Origin: an uncultured Tessaracoccus sp.
Lineage (GTDB): Bacteria; Actinomycetota; Actinomycetes; Propionibacteriales; Propionibacteriaceae
Direction of reading: 5' to 3'
Length of the DNA stretch: 60,509 nt
Assembly: GCF_943914565.1 (NCBI RefSeq)
Contig: NZ_CALUCN010000017.1
Location: 1 to 60,509 of the forward strand
Below the pieces are notes generated by a model, which was given only the letters and a program-made list of their open reading frames with translations, searched no databases and was not told the DNA's origin. Below, one piece after another: positions 48,200-56,290 of this stretch (position 1 is its first letter; the number at the start of each line of letters is the position of its first letter). Both the position numbers and the translations under genes were made by a program.

Positions 48200-49132
48200 A
48201 TGAGCGAGCACGACGAGCGCTTCGACGCGGACCCGGACCCCACTGAGCGGACGCCGCGCACCCTGCGCTCCCCCGAGGGGGCGGAGGACCCGGCCTTCGC
48301 GCAGGAGCCGTTCCGCGGGCACACCCCGCTCCACGACGACGACCCGGTGCGTGTCGGGGACTTCTGGCTCGACTCCCGCCTCGTCGAGACCGCGGCGGGC
48401 ATCGCCTACGCCGCCCACGAGGACGGCGCCGACTCGGTGATGCTGCTCCTGCTGCGCGAGGGCGCGGCAGACGACCCCGCGGCGCGCAGTCGCTTCTCCG
48501 GCGAGATCAACGCGATGCACATCGACACCGTGGTCGCCCGCGGCGGGCAGGACCAGGACGAGGGGCGCATGCGCGTGCGCTTCCGCCCGGAGGACGACGA
48601 CCCGCAGGTCGAGGGGCTGCCCCCGGCCGCCCCGTGGGTGGCGCTGGCGTTCGACGGGTCCCGGGCCGCCGTCGGGGAGGCCGCGCGGGTGCTGCACGCC
48701 GTCGACCTCGACACCACTCCCCCGCTGGGCACGCCGGTGGGCCCCGACTTCCAGCTCCACTGGCGGAACCGCGCAGACGCCGGCCGGACCCGGCTGTGGC
48801 CGCTCAGCTGGCCCCACCGTCGCGACCGCGCCGGCTGGATCACGATCCTCACCTCGTGGCTGCTGATGCTGCTGCTCACGGCGCTGGCGCTGTTGCTGGC
48901 GATCCTCGTGTTCCAGAACGCCCCGCTCGTCTCGCCCCCGCCGCCGGTGCCCTCACCGACGTCGGGCGGCTCGGGCTCGGAGTCGGCGAGCGCGCCGCAG
49001 TCGGGAGGGTCCTCCGGGTCACCCAGCGGCCCGGCGACCCCGGACGACTCGTTCACCCCGACGATGGGTGACCCCGACGACGAGGGCTCCGACGGCGGGG
49101 GCGGCGAGCCGACGCCCAACCGCCGCCTGTGA
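48200..49132 (+). CDS. Membrane protein of unknown function with proline/serine-rich tail
   Basis: A 310-aa protein divergent from moxR. Residues 1-45 are acidic and disordered; 50-175 form an unrecognised folded domain (VGDFWLDSRLVETAAGIAYAAH; FSGEINAMHIDTVVARGG; PPAAPWVALAFDGS). One transmembrane helix (WLLMLLLTALALLLAILVF, about 219-237) is followed by a Gly/Ser/Pro-rich external tail. This layout suggests a cytoplasmic domain with a membrane anchor and wall-spanning tail. ATG 48191 in the same frame is an alternative start. Function is unknown; the shared upstream region with moxR may mean common control. Confidence 0.72.
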   Translation: MSEHDERFDADPDPTERTPRTLRSPEGAEDPAFAQEPFRGHTPLHDDDPVRVGDFWLDSRLVETAAGIAYAAHEDGADSVMLLLLREGAADDPAARSRFSGEINAMHIDTVVARGGQDQDEGRMRVRFRPEDDDPQVEGLPPAAPWVALAFDGSRAAVGEAARVLHAVDLDTTPPLGTPVGPDFQLHWRNRADAGRTRLWPLSWPHRRDRAGWITILTSWLLMLLLTALALLLAILVFQNAPLVSPPPPVPSPTSGGSGSESASAPQSGGSSGSPSGPATPDDSFTPTMGDPDDEGSDGGGGEPTPNRRL

Positions 49133-49139
49133 GGCGCGC

Positions 49140-50657
49140 TCAGAGGCTTCGGCCGATGTCCCAGAGCCGGTCGGGCCTGCCGTCGAGCGCCTCCGAGACC
49201 GCCATGGCCTGCGCGTCGGAGAGCGAGGCGACGTAGTCGACGATGGCTCGGCCCATCCCGAGCCGCTGCACGTCCCCGGGGTCGACCGGCGGCACCCCGT
49301 CGGGGCGCTCCCGAGCCAGTTGTGCGTAGCCCTCGGTGGTCGTCGCGACGAGTTCGTGGAGCCGCACGGGCACGCGCCACGCGTCGTGGCGGTCCTCGAG
49401 CCAGGTCTGGAGGCCCTTCACGGCCCGGGTGAGCACGCGGCTCAGGCCGCGCTGGTACATCGCGACGTCGGAGCGGCTGAGCACGAACTGCCGGTGCACG
49501 AATTTCAGGATCGCGACCTCGTGCCACGCCCGTCGGCTGAGCGTCACGAGCCCGGTGCGGGGGTTGTCGGCGCGCGCCAGCTCGACCGAGGACTGGAAGT
49601 GGCGGATCCAGCGGCTCGTGAACGACGACAGCGCGCGCTCGGAGGCGATCGATCCGTCGAACGGGCGGGCCAGCAGGCCGTCGACCAGGTCCTCCGAGAC
49701 GTCGTGCACGGCAGCGATGAACGCGTCGTCGTCGGCCATCCACGGGTCGTCGCGGCGCTGCTTGCGGCGCAGCCGTTCGAGCGCGGTGCCCGGGCGCTCC
49801 GAGCTGGCGAGGGCCGGCTCGTCGAGGTCGCGCAGCTCGGTGGCGTGCTCGATCCACTCGCGGAACTCGAGCGCGACGGCGCCGTGGCTCAGCAGCCCCG
49901 CGCGGTGGAAGTCGTCGACGTCGTGGATCGAGTACGCGATGTCGTCGGCGATGTCCATGACGGACCCCTCGAACGACTGCTGCAGCGGCAGGACGCCGTG
50001 GGACTCCTCGCGCGCCGCCCGGAGGTCGGCCGCGTCGAGGAAGTAGGCCGAGTACTTCCGCACGGCCAGCTGCCCGTCGATCCAGCGCAGGCCGGGAGGG
50101 AGGATGCGGTCGGGCAGCACCGAGACGTCCACCGCGGGCGTCCACGGGTACTTCGCGACGGCGGCGCGGCTCGCCGCGGTGAGGTTGAGCCCGCGCGGGG
50201 CGCCGTGGCACACGTCGAGCGCAGCGATGATGCGGTAGGTCTGCGCGTTTCCTTCGAACCCGTCGGCGAGACCCAGGTACTCCCGCGCGAGCCGGTCGAG
50301 GACCTGCTCCCCCAGGTGCCCGAACGGCGGGTGGCCGAGGTCGTGCGCCGTCGCCGCGGCCTGCGCGACGACCGGATCGCAGACATACTCCGCCGGCAGC
50401 GGCCCGGACGCCGCGAGCCGCTCCTCGAGATCGACCGCGATGGCCCGGGCGACCGCGGTGACCTTCATCGAGTGCGTGAGCCGGTTGTGGATGAGCGGAC
50501 CTGCGCCGGTCTGCCCGATGACCTGCGTCACGGACGACAGCCGGGCGAAGTAGGGCGAGAACCGCAGCCGTTCGAGGTCGAGTCGGAACGGACTCTCACC
50601 GTCGAGGGCCTCGTCCGTACCTGCCTCGTCGGGGTGGGTGCGCCTGGTCCTGTCCAT
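49140..50657 (-). CDS. HD-domain dNTP triphosphohydrolase (dGTPase-like)
   Basis: A 505-aa enzyme that hydrolyses dNTPs (classically dGTP) to deoxynucleoside and triphosphate. The HD metal site reads HNRLTHSMKV, AHDLGHPPFGH (H-D pair) and the distal aspartate in MDIADDIAYSIHDVDD. RLRFSPYFARLSSVTQV near the N-terminus is also typical. Length and sequence fit the dGTPase group. ATG 50657 is preferred to an upstream 50681. It probably balances nucleotide pools in DNA replication. Confidence 0.88.
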   Translation of the reverse strand: MDRTRRTHPDEAGTDEALDGESPFRLDLERLRFSPYFARLSSVTQVIGQTGAGPLIHNRLTHSMKVTAVARAIAVDLEERLAASGPLPAEYVCDPVVAQAAATAHDLGHPPFGHLGEQVLDRLAREYLGLADGFEGNAQTYRIIAALDVCHGAPRGLNLTAASRAAVAKYPWTPAVDVSVLPDRILPPGLRWIDGQLAVRKYSAYFLDAADLRAAREESHGVLPLQQSFEGSVMDIADDIAYSIHDVDDFHRAGLLSHGAVALEFREWIEHATELRDLDEPALASSERPGTALERLRRKQRRDDPWMADDDAFIAAVHDVSEDLVDGLLARPFDGSIASERALSSFTSRWIRHFQSSVELARADNPRTGLVTLSRRAWHEVAILKFVHRQFVLSRSDVAMYQRGLSRVLTRAVKGLQTWLEDRHDAWRVPVRLHELVATTTEGYAQLARERPDGVPPVDPGDVQRLGMGRAIVDYVASLSDAQAMAVSEALDGRPDRLWDIGRSL

Positions 50658-50710
50658 TGCCCCAGTCTCGCAGGTGCGCACCCACCCGGGCAGGCGGCCG
50701 TGGACGACGG

Positions 50711-50784
50711 TGAGGCGTGCGGGGCTCGAACCCGCGACCCGGGGATTATGAGTCCCTTGCTCTGACCTGCTGAGCTAACGCCTC
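50711..50784 (-). tRNA. tRNA with CAT anticodon (elongator Met, or Ile2)
   Basis: Cloverleaf: acceptor GAGGCGT/ACGCCTC, D stem GCTC/GAGC, anticodon arm AGGGA-CTCATAA-TCCCC (27:43 is an A-C mismatch), T arm GCGGG-TTCGAGC-CCCGC, discriminator A; no encoded CCA. CAT can be elongator Met or, after lysidine modification by TilS, Ile2; the stem cannot be assigned with certainty. It is not initiator tRNA (no GGG/CCC anticodon stem). TACACT on the minus strand at 50796-50801 is a possible -10 box. Confidence 0.88.
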
Positions 50785-50819
50785 TGAACCCCGGCAGTGT
50801 AGCTGCACTGACCGGACAG

Positions 50820-50917
50820 GGTGGTTGAGGCATGGTGTTCCGGGCGTGTGCGTGAGGGGCGTCGGTCGACCGTCGCCCCACTCGTCTCCACGACGCTCGC
50901 GACCGCTCGACCAACCT
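50820..50917. repeat. Palindromic intergenic (REP-like) element
   Basis: GGTGGTTGAG at the left and CTCGACCAACC at the right are imperfect inverted ends. In the middle, 50856-50879 is a 24-nt near-perfect palindrome (GGGGCG-T-CGGTCGACCG-T-CGCCCC). GGTGGTCGAG-type palindromes are common dispersed intergenic repeats in actinobacteria, so this is probably one copy. It lies between the tRNA and the end of otsB. It may also terminate otsB. Confidence 0.5.
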
Positions 50918-50923
50918 CCCCGC

Positions 50924-51736
50924 TCAGGACAGCTCCTGGTCGGGCGCGACGGAGCCGAGCCAGCGTGCGACGCCGGCAGGGCCGGGGCACCACACGTCGG
51001 CGCGGTCGCGCAGCTCGGGGCGCTCGTCCGAACCGGAGACGACGGCGAGGGCCGGCTCCCCGTCGCGCTGGAGCTCGGCGATGACGTCGAACGCGGGGAG
51101 GTCGCCCAGGTCGTCGCCCACCATCGCGACGGCGCGCGCCCCGGTCTCGGCCACGAGCCCGCGCAGCGCCTCGCCCTTCGAGACCCGGTGCGCGCGGAGT
51201 TCGAGGACCTCCTTGCCGGGTTCGACGAGCAGGCCGTGGCGGCGCGCCACCTCGCGCACGCGGTCCTCGACGGCGGCGAGGGTCCCCGGCGCCGCCCGCC
51301 GGGTGTGCACACCGACCGCCTGGCGTTTGTCCTCCAGGAACAGCCCCGGGTACTCGTCGGCGAGCGGCTGGAGCTCGGACCACGCCCGCCGCACCGCCTC
51401 GGGGGGTTCGGGCACGTGCCGGCCGCCGTGGTCGAGGCGCTCGGCCCCGTACTGACCAAGCACGACGAGTCGGCGCAGGACGTCGTCGTCGAAGCCTCCC
51501 AGGCGCACGACCTGGTCCACCGGACGCCCCGTGATGATCGCGACGTGCCCCACGCGCGTGAGCAGACCTGCAAGGGCCGCAGCCGCGTCGGGGTGGATGA
51601 CGGCTCGTTCGGGGTCGTCGACGACCTCGGAGAGGGTGCCGTCGAAGTCAAGAGCGACGAGCACCTGCCCCGGATCCTCGCTCGCGACGTCGTGGAACGC
51701 CCGCGCCCGGGCAGGGTGCAGCTGCTCGATCTCCAT
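50924..51736 (-). CDS. otsB: Trehalose-6-phosphate phosphatase
   Basis: OtsB (270 aa) removes phosphate from trehalose-6-phosphate to give trehalose. It is a HAD hydrolase: nucleophile and acid in VALDFDGTLSEVV (D30, D32), motif II AIITGRP, motif III lysine in VSKGEALRGL and motif IV VAMVGDDLGDLPAFD. ATG 51736 (MEIEQLH) is favoured over 51787. It is divergent from otsA across a 60-bp gap, so the two steps of trehalose synthesis share a control region. Confidence 0.95.
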   Translation of the reverse strand: MEIEQLHPARARAFHDVASEDPGQVLVALDFDGTLSEVVDDPERAVIHPDAAAALAGLLTRVGHVAIITGRPVDQVVRLGGFDDDVLRRLVVLGQYGAERLDHGGRHVPEPPEAVRRAWSELQPLADEYPGLFLEDKRQAVGVHTRRAAPGTLAAVEDRVREVARRHGLLVEPGKEVLELRAHRVSKGEALRGLVAETGARAVAMVGDDLGDLPAFDVIAELQRDGEPALAVVSGSDERPELRDRADVWCPGPAGVARWLGSVAPDQELS

Positions 51737-51796
51737 GATTCCCAGCCTTCCACGAAACCGACTTCGGTAGGGTGGTTCGCGGAACAAGGAGGAACA

Positions 51797-53185
51797 ATGT
51801 CCGCCTCATTCGTCGTCGTCGCCAACCGTCTGCCGGTGGATCGCACCACCGACGAGGAGGGCAACGTCTCCTGGCGCACGTCGCCCGGAGGTCTCGTCAC
51901 CGCCCTCGAGCCGGTCATGCGCGCCAAGGGTGGCGCCTGGGTCGGGTGGCACGGCGCACCCGACGAGACCATCGAAGGGTTCGAGCACGACGGCTACGAG
52001 ATCGTGCCGGTCGCGCTCAGTGAGCAGGAGTACCAGGAGTACTACGAGGGCTTCTCGAACGCGACGTTGTGGCCGCTCTACCACGACACCGTCGCCTTCC
52101 CGGAGTTCCACCGCGAGTGGTGGGACGCCTACCAGGTGGTCAACCGCCGCTTCGCCGCGCAGGCCGCGGCGGTGGCCGACGAGGGCGCGACGGTGTGGGT
52201 GCAGGACTACCAGCTGCAGCTCGTGCCGCAGATGCTGCGCGAGGCCCGGCCGGACCTGAGGATCGGCTTCTTCCTGCACATCCCGTTCCCCCCGACCGAG
52301 ATCTACGCCCAGCTGCCGTGGCGTCGCTCGATCCTGCAGGGGCTGCTCGGCGCGGACCTCGTCGGGTTCCAGGTGCCGGGCGGGGCGCAGAACTTCCTGC
52401 GGCTCGTGCGTCGGCACACCGGCCTGCCGGTCGCGCAGGGCCGGGTGCAGGTCGACGAGCACCACGACTGCACGGCGAAGGCCTACCCCATCTCGATCGA
52501 CACCGACGGGTTCCACGAGCTCGCGGAGTCCGAGGCAGCGATCCGTGAGTCGGAGCAGCTGCTGGAGGACCTCGGCCGGCCGAAGCACGTGTTCCTGGGC
52601 GTCGACCGCCTCGACTACACCAAGGGCCTGCGGCAGCGCATCCGCGCGATGGGTGAGCTGTTCAACGAGGGCAAGCTCGACCCGAGCGAGACCGTGTACC
52701 TCCAGGTCGCGACCCCGTCGCGGGAACGCGTCGAGGAGTACCGCCGGCTCCGCGACGACATCGACCTGCTCGTCGGCCGCATCAACTCCGAGTCCTCCAG
52801 CGGCGTCGGCCGCCCGCCGATCGTGTACATGCACCGCGGCTTCCCGCGCCAGACGATGGCGGCGATGTACCGCATCGCCGACGTGATGCTCGTCACCCCG
52901 CTGCGCGACGGGATGAACCTCGTCGCGAAGGAGTACGTCGCCTGTCACCCCGGCTACGGAGGCTCGCTGGTGCTGAGTGAGTTCGCCGGCGCCGCGCAGG
53001 AGTTGCGGCAGGCCTACAGCGTGAACCCGTACGACCTCAACGGCATGAAGGAGGTCTTCATCCAGGCCCTCGGGGACCCGTACCGGGAGCGTTCGCGTCG
53101 AATGCGCTCGCTGAAGCGGCAGGTGCGCACGCACACCATCGAGCACTGGGCGGAGTCGTTCCTGGGCGACCTGCGCCGCGTCTGA
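51797..53185 (+). CDS. otsA: Trehalose-6-phosphate synthase
   Basis: OtsA (462 aa) transfers glucose from UDP- or ADP-glucose to glucose-6-phosphate. It belongs to GT20: VVVANRLPVDRTT at the N-terminus, WVQDYQLQLVPQML, FFLHIPFPPTEIY, FLGVDRLDYTKGLRQRI (donor-binding K), and TPLRDGMNLVAKEYVAC with LSEFAGAAQEL at the end. AAGGAGG at 51786-51792 before ATG 51797 is a strong ribosome binding site. Trehalose serves as osmoprotectant and as part of envelope lipids in actinobacteria. Confidence 0.97.
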   Translation: MSASFVVVANRLPVDRTTDEEGNVSWRTSPGGLVTALEPVMRAKGGAWVGWHGAPDETIEGFEHDGYEIVPVALSEQEYQEYYEGFSNATLWPLYHDTVAFPEFHREWWDAYQVVNRRFAAQAAAVADEGATVWVQDYQLQLVPQMLREARPDLRIGFFLHIPFPPTEIYAQLPWRRSILQGLLGADLVGFQVPGGAQNFLRLVRRHTGLPVAQGRVQVDEHHDCTAKAYPISIDTDGFHELAESEAAIRESEQLLEDLGRPKHVFLGVDRLDYTKGLRQRIRAMGELFNEGKLDPSETVYLQVATPSRERVEEYRRLRDDIDLLVGRINSESSSGVGRPPIVYMHRGFPRQTMAAMYRIADVMLVTPLRDGMNLVAKEYVACHPGYGGSLVLSEFAGAAQELRQAYSVNPYDLNGMKEVFIQALGDPYRERSRRMRSLKRQVRTHTIEHWAESFLGDLRRV

Positions 53186-53192
53186 CGCCCGC

Positions 53193-54482
53193 TCAGCGCC
53201 CGACGCCCACGTCCTGCGGGAGGCCGGTGTGGCGGGCGCGCTCGGCGGCGAACGCCGCGAGGTGCGAGGCCAGCGCGTCGCGGGCCGTCGTCGCCATCCT
53301 CGACGGATCGTCGGCCGCCACCGCGTCGACGAACGCCTCCATGAGCCCGGCGTCGCCGCCGCCGTGCCCGGCGCCGGCGTGCGCACCCGTCGGGCGCAGC
53401 CCGGTGCGTTCCTCGGTGGCGCCGGTGGCGAAGTCGTGCAGCCGGATCACGTCCCCGTCGCCCTCGATGCAGCCGTGCGTGCCGAAGATCCGCGTCTGCC
53501 GGTCGCGCATCGGGGTGAAGGCCGACATCGTGAAGCTGGCCTGCGCTCCCCCCTCGAACTCCATCATCACGACCTGGTGGTCCACGACGTCGTTGCGCCC
53601 CAGGTAGACGCACTCGCCGTAGGGCCCCTCCTCGAGCGCTTGGCGCACGCCGGCGAGCGACTGCTCGTGGGTGAGCACCTCGACCGGCCACCCGTAGCGG
53701 CCCTCGGCCGCCGCGCCGAGGTAGATGCGGACCGCCGACCAGGGGCAGGTGTCCTGCAGCGGGCAGTCGAGGCAGCGGTCCGCCGCCTCCGCCGGTCGTT
53801 GCTCGGGACGGAAGTGGTGCAGCCCACCGACGCTCGACACCCGACGGATCGGCGCCGCGACGACGTGACTCATCCAGTCGAGGTCGTGGCACGACTTCGC
53901 CAACAGCATCGGTGCGGACTCCGCCTCCGAGCGCCAGTTGCCGCGCACGTAGGAGTGCGCGTGGTGCCACCAGCCGACGTTCTCGAGGTGCTGCACACCC
54001 GCCACCGTGCCGATCCGTCCCGACCGCACGAGCTCGGTCAGGGCGCGGGTGTAGGTGGTGTGGCGCAGCGGGTGGCACACCCCCAGCATCCGGCCGGACT
54101 CCTCCGCGGCCTCGACGATCGCGACGCAAGCCTCGGGTGTGGTGGCCATCGGCTTCTCCAGCAGGACGTGGTGTCCCGAGCGCAGCGCCGCGATGGCGGG
54201 GTCGACGTGGTGGCGGTCCTGCGTCGCGACGATCACCGCGTCCGCGACGGGTTCCCCGGCGCCGAGCATCCCCGTCCAGTCGTCGAACTGGTGGGCCTCG
54301 TCGAGCCCGAACAGCTGGGCGACGCGGGCCCGGGCGTCGGGGTCCGGGTCGCACACCGCCACGACGTCGGCGCGCTCGGGGTGCGCAGCACACCAGCGGG
54401 CGTAGCCCAGGCCGCGGTTGCCGGCGCCGACGACTGCGATCCGCACGGGGCGGGTGCCGTCGGGGGTCCTGTAGTTGGTCAT
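53193..54482 (-). CDS. Gfo/Idh/MocA-family oxidoreductase
   Basis: A 429-aa NAD(P)-dependent sugar or cyclitol dehydrogenase. The Rossmann loop is AVVGAGNRGLGYARW (about 16-30), with ADAVIVATQDRHH and the diagnostic VLLEKPMATT; a histidine in the catalytic position follows (CHDLDWMSHV). A cysteine group DRCLDCPLQDTCPW (about 235-248) looks like a small metal site found in a subset of this family. ATG 54482 is chosen. It ends the ABC transporter operon, 14 nt after the second permease, and probably acts on the transported compound. Confidence 0.88.
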   Translation of the reverse strand: MTNYRTPDGTRPVRIAVVGAGNRGLGYARWCAAHPERADVVAVCDPDPDARARVAQLFGLDEAHQFDDWTGMLGAGEPVADAVIVATQDRHHVDPAIAALRSGHHVLLEKPMATTPEACVAIVEAAEESGRMLGVCHPLRHTTYTRALTELVRSGRIGTVAGVQHLENVGWWHHAHSYVRGNWRSEAESAPMLLAKSCHDLDWMSHVVAAPIRRVSSVGGLHHFRPEQRPAEAADRCLDCPLQDTCPWSAVRIYLGAAAEGRYGWPVEVLTHEQSLAGVRQALEEGPYGECVYLGRNDVVDHQVVMMEFEGGAQASFTMSAFTPMRDRQTRIFGTHGCIEGDGDVIRLHDFATGATEERTGLRPTGAHAGAGHGGGDAGLMEAFVDAVAADDPSRMATTARDALASHLAAFAAERARHTGLPQDVGVGR

Positions 54483-54495
54483 GTCCTGTTCCTTG

Positions 54496-55347
54496 TCACT
54501 TGAGTCCTGACATCGCGATGCCATCGATGACCTGCCGTTGCAGCAGCACGAACAGCACGAACACCGGCAGCATGGCCATGAGACTCGCGGCCATGAGCAC
54601 GGGGTAGTCCGTGCCGCTGAAGCCTCCCTGCAGCACGGCGAGTCCGACCGCGAGCGGGGTCTTCTGGTTGTCGTTGATGACCACCAGCGGCCACAACAGG
54701 TTGTTCCACGATCCCAGGAGCGTGATGATACCGAACGAGATGAGCGCCGGCTTGCTGAGCGGGAGCATGATTCGCCAGTACGTCTGCCAAGGATTGCAGC
54801 CGTCGAGGCGCGCTGATTCCTCGAGTTCCTTGGGCAGTTTGCGGAAGAACTGCATCATGAGGAACACCCCGAATGCGCTTACGAGCCCGGGCGCGACGAG
54901 GCCCAGCATCGTGTCGACCCATCCGAGCCGCTGGATGAGCTCGTACTGCGGGATGAGGTAGACCTGTCCGGGCACCATGAGGATCGAGAGCATCACGGCG
55001 AACATGATCTTCTTTCCCGGGAATTCCATGCGCGCGAACGCGTAGCCGGCGAGCGAGCACAGGAACAGTTCGCTCACGATGCGGATCGCGGCGTAGGTCA
55101 CGGTCACGCCAAGGTGGTCGAGCATCGGGATCTGCTCGAAGACCCGGACGTAGTTCTCCCACTTCAGCACCTCCGGCCACCAGTTGATGGGGGTCGCGGT
55201 GGCCTCGCTGCGGCTCGAGAGCGAGAGCTTCAGCTGCCACAGGAACGGGAACACCATCGTGAGCCCGCCGACGGCGAGCAGCAGGTGCGCGTCCCAGTGG
55301 GACCCCAGCCGGGTGGTCCGTCGGGCGCGAACACGTCGGTCAGTCAT
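54496..55347 (-). CDS. Carbohydrate ABC transporter permease, MalG type
   Basis: A 283-aa inner-membrane permease with six helices. It carries the EAA loop EESARLDGCNPWQTYWRIMLPLSKP-type signature (EESARLDGCNP; IMLPLSKP), which contacts the ATPase, near 190-215. N-terminal helix LLLAVGGLTMVFPFLWQL and the last helix PVFVLFVLLQRQVIDGI are typical of the CUT1/MalG group. It overlaps the first permease by 8 nt. The ATPase gene is not in the operon; a shared MsiK-like ATPase is the usual actinobacterial solution. Confidence 0.93.
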   Translation of the reverse strand: MTDRRVRARRTTRLGSHWDAHLLLAVGGLTMVFPFLWQLKLSLSSRSEATATPINWWPEVLKWENYVRVFEQIPMLDHLGVTVTYAAIRIVSELFLCSLAGYAFARMEFPGKKIMFAVMLSILMVPGQVYLIPQYELIQRLGWVDTMLGLVAPGLVSAFGVFLMMQFFRKLPKELEESARLDGCNPWQTYWRIMLPLSKPALISFGIITLLGSWNNLLWPLVVINDNQKTPLAVGLAVLQGGFSGTDYPVLMAASLMAMLPVFVLFVLLQRQVIDGIAMSGLK

Positions 55348-56290
55348 AGTGCACCCACCATTTCTGGACGCGGAACTGCACGGCCGTGCACACGCCGACG
55401 AACAGCAGCACGAGCAGGGCGAGCGCCGAGGCGTAGCCCTTGTCGTCGGCGGGGAAGGCCGCGTGGTAGAAGAGGTAGACCAAGGACTGCGACTCGTTGA
55501 TCACCGGGTTGGACTGCCCGAGGAGCACGTAGACGAGGTCGAAGACCTGGAACCCGCCGATCGCGGTCGTGACGGTGAGGAAGAAGATGCTCGGGGTCAG
55601 CAGCGGCACGGTGACGTGCCAGAACTGTCGCCAGGAACTCGCACCGTCCAGCGACGCCGCCTCGTAGAGCTCCGGCGGGATCGACTGCAGGCCGGCGAGG
55701 AGGATCACGAGCTTGAACCCGATCGACATCCACAGCGCCACGAGTGCGACGACGATGAGGGCCAGCCACTCCGTCGTGAGCCATGCGGGCCTGGGGAGCC
55801 CGAGCGCGCCCATCGCGGAGTTCACGATGCCGAAGTCGCGGTTGAAGATCATGCGCCACACCATGGCGATCGCCGTCGGCATGGCCACGTACGGCAGGAA
55901 GAACAGCGCCCGGTAGACCCTGGTGAACCGCAGGCCGGGCCTGGCCAGCAGCCCGGCGAAGAACACCGCGACGGGGACGCCGAGCAGGACGATGGCGGTG
56001 TAGACGAGGTTGTTGAGCGTCGCACGCCACACGGCCGGGTCGGTCCAGACACGGACGTGGTTCTCGAGCCCGACGAAGGTGGGCTCCTCGAACGTGCTCC
56101 ACCGGGTGAGGCTCATGCCCAGGGAGACCACCATCGGGCCGACGTAGAGGATCGCGATGCCGATCATCGTCGGAGCGACGAAGGCCAGGCCCCAGCGCCG
56201 CTCCTGACGGCGCATGGCGGAGCGGGGCCGACGTCGGCGCGGTGTGGCCGCGGACACCTGCGCGCCCGCGGCCACGTCGGTGACCGTCAC
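55340..56290 (-). CDS. Carbohydrate ABC transporter permease, MalF type
   Basis: A 316-aa permease beginning with a basic tail (PRRRRPRSAMRRQERR) and six helices: GLAFVAPTMIGIAILYVGPMV first, and LLVLLFVGVCTAVQFRVQ last. The EAA loop is YEAASLDGASSWRQFWHVTVP (E-A-A---D-G------------P). GTG 56290 overlaps the binding-protein stop (GTGA). It forms the heterodimeric channel with the next permease. Confidence 0.93.
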   Translation of the reverse strand: MTVTDVAAGAQVSAATPRRRRPRSAMRRQERRWGLAFVAPTMIGIAILYVGPMVVSLGMSLTRWSTFEEPTFVGLENHVRVWTDPAVWRATLNNLVYTAIVLLGVPVAVFFAGLLARPGLRFTRVYRALFFLPYVAMPTAIAMVWRMIFNRDFGIVNSAMGALGLPRPAWLTTEWLALIVVALVALWMSIGFKLVILLAGLQSIPPELYEAASLDGASSWRQFWHVTVPLLTPSIFFLTVTTAIGGFQVFDLVYVLLGQSNPVINESQSLVYLFYHAAFPADDKGYASALALLVLLFVGVCTAVQFRVQKWWVHYD

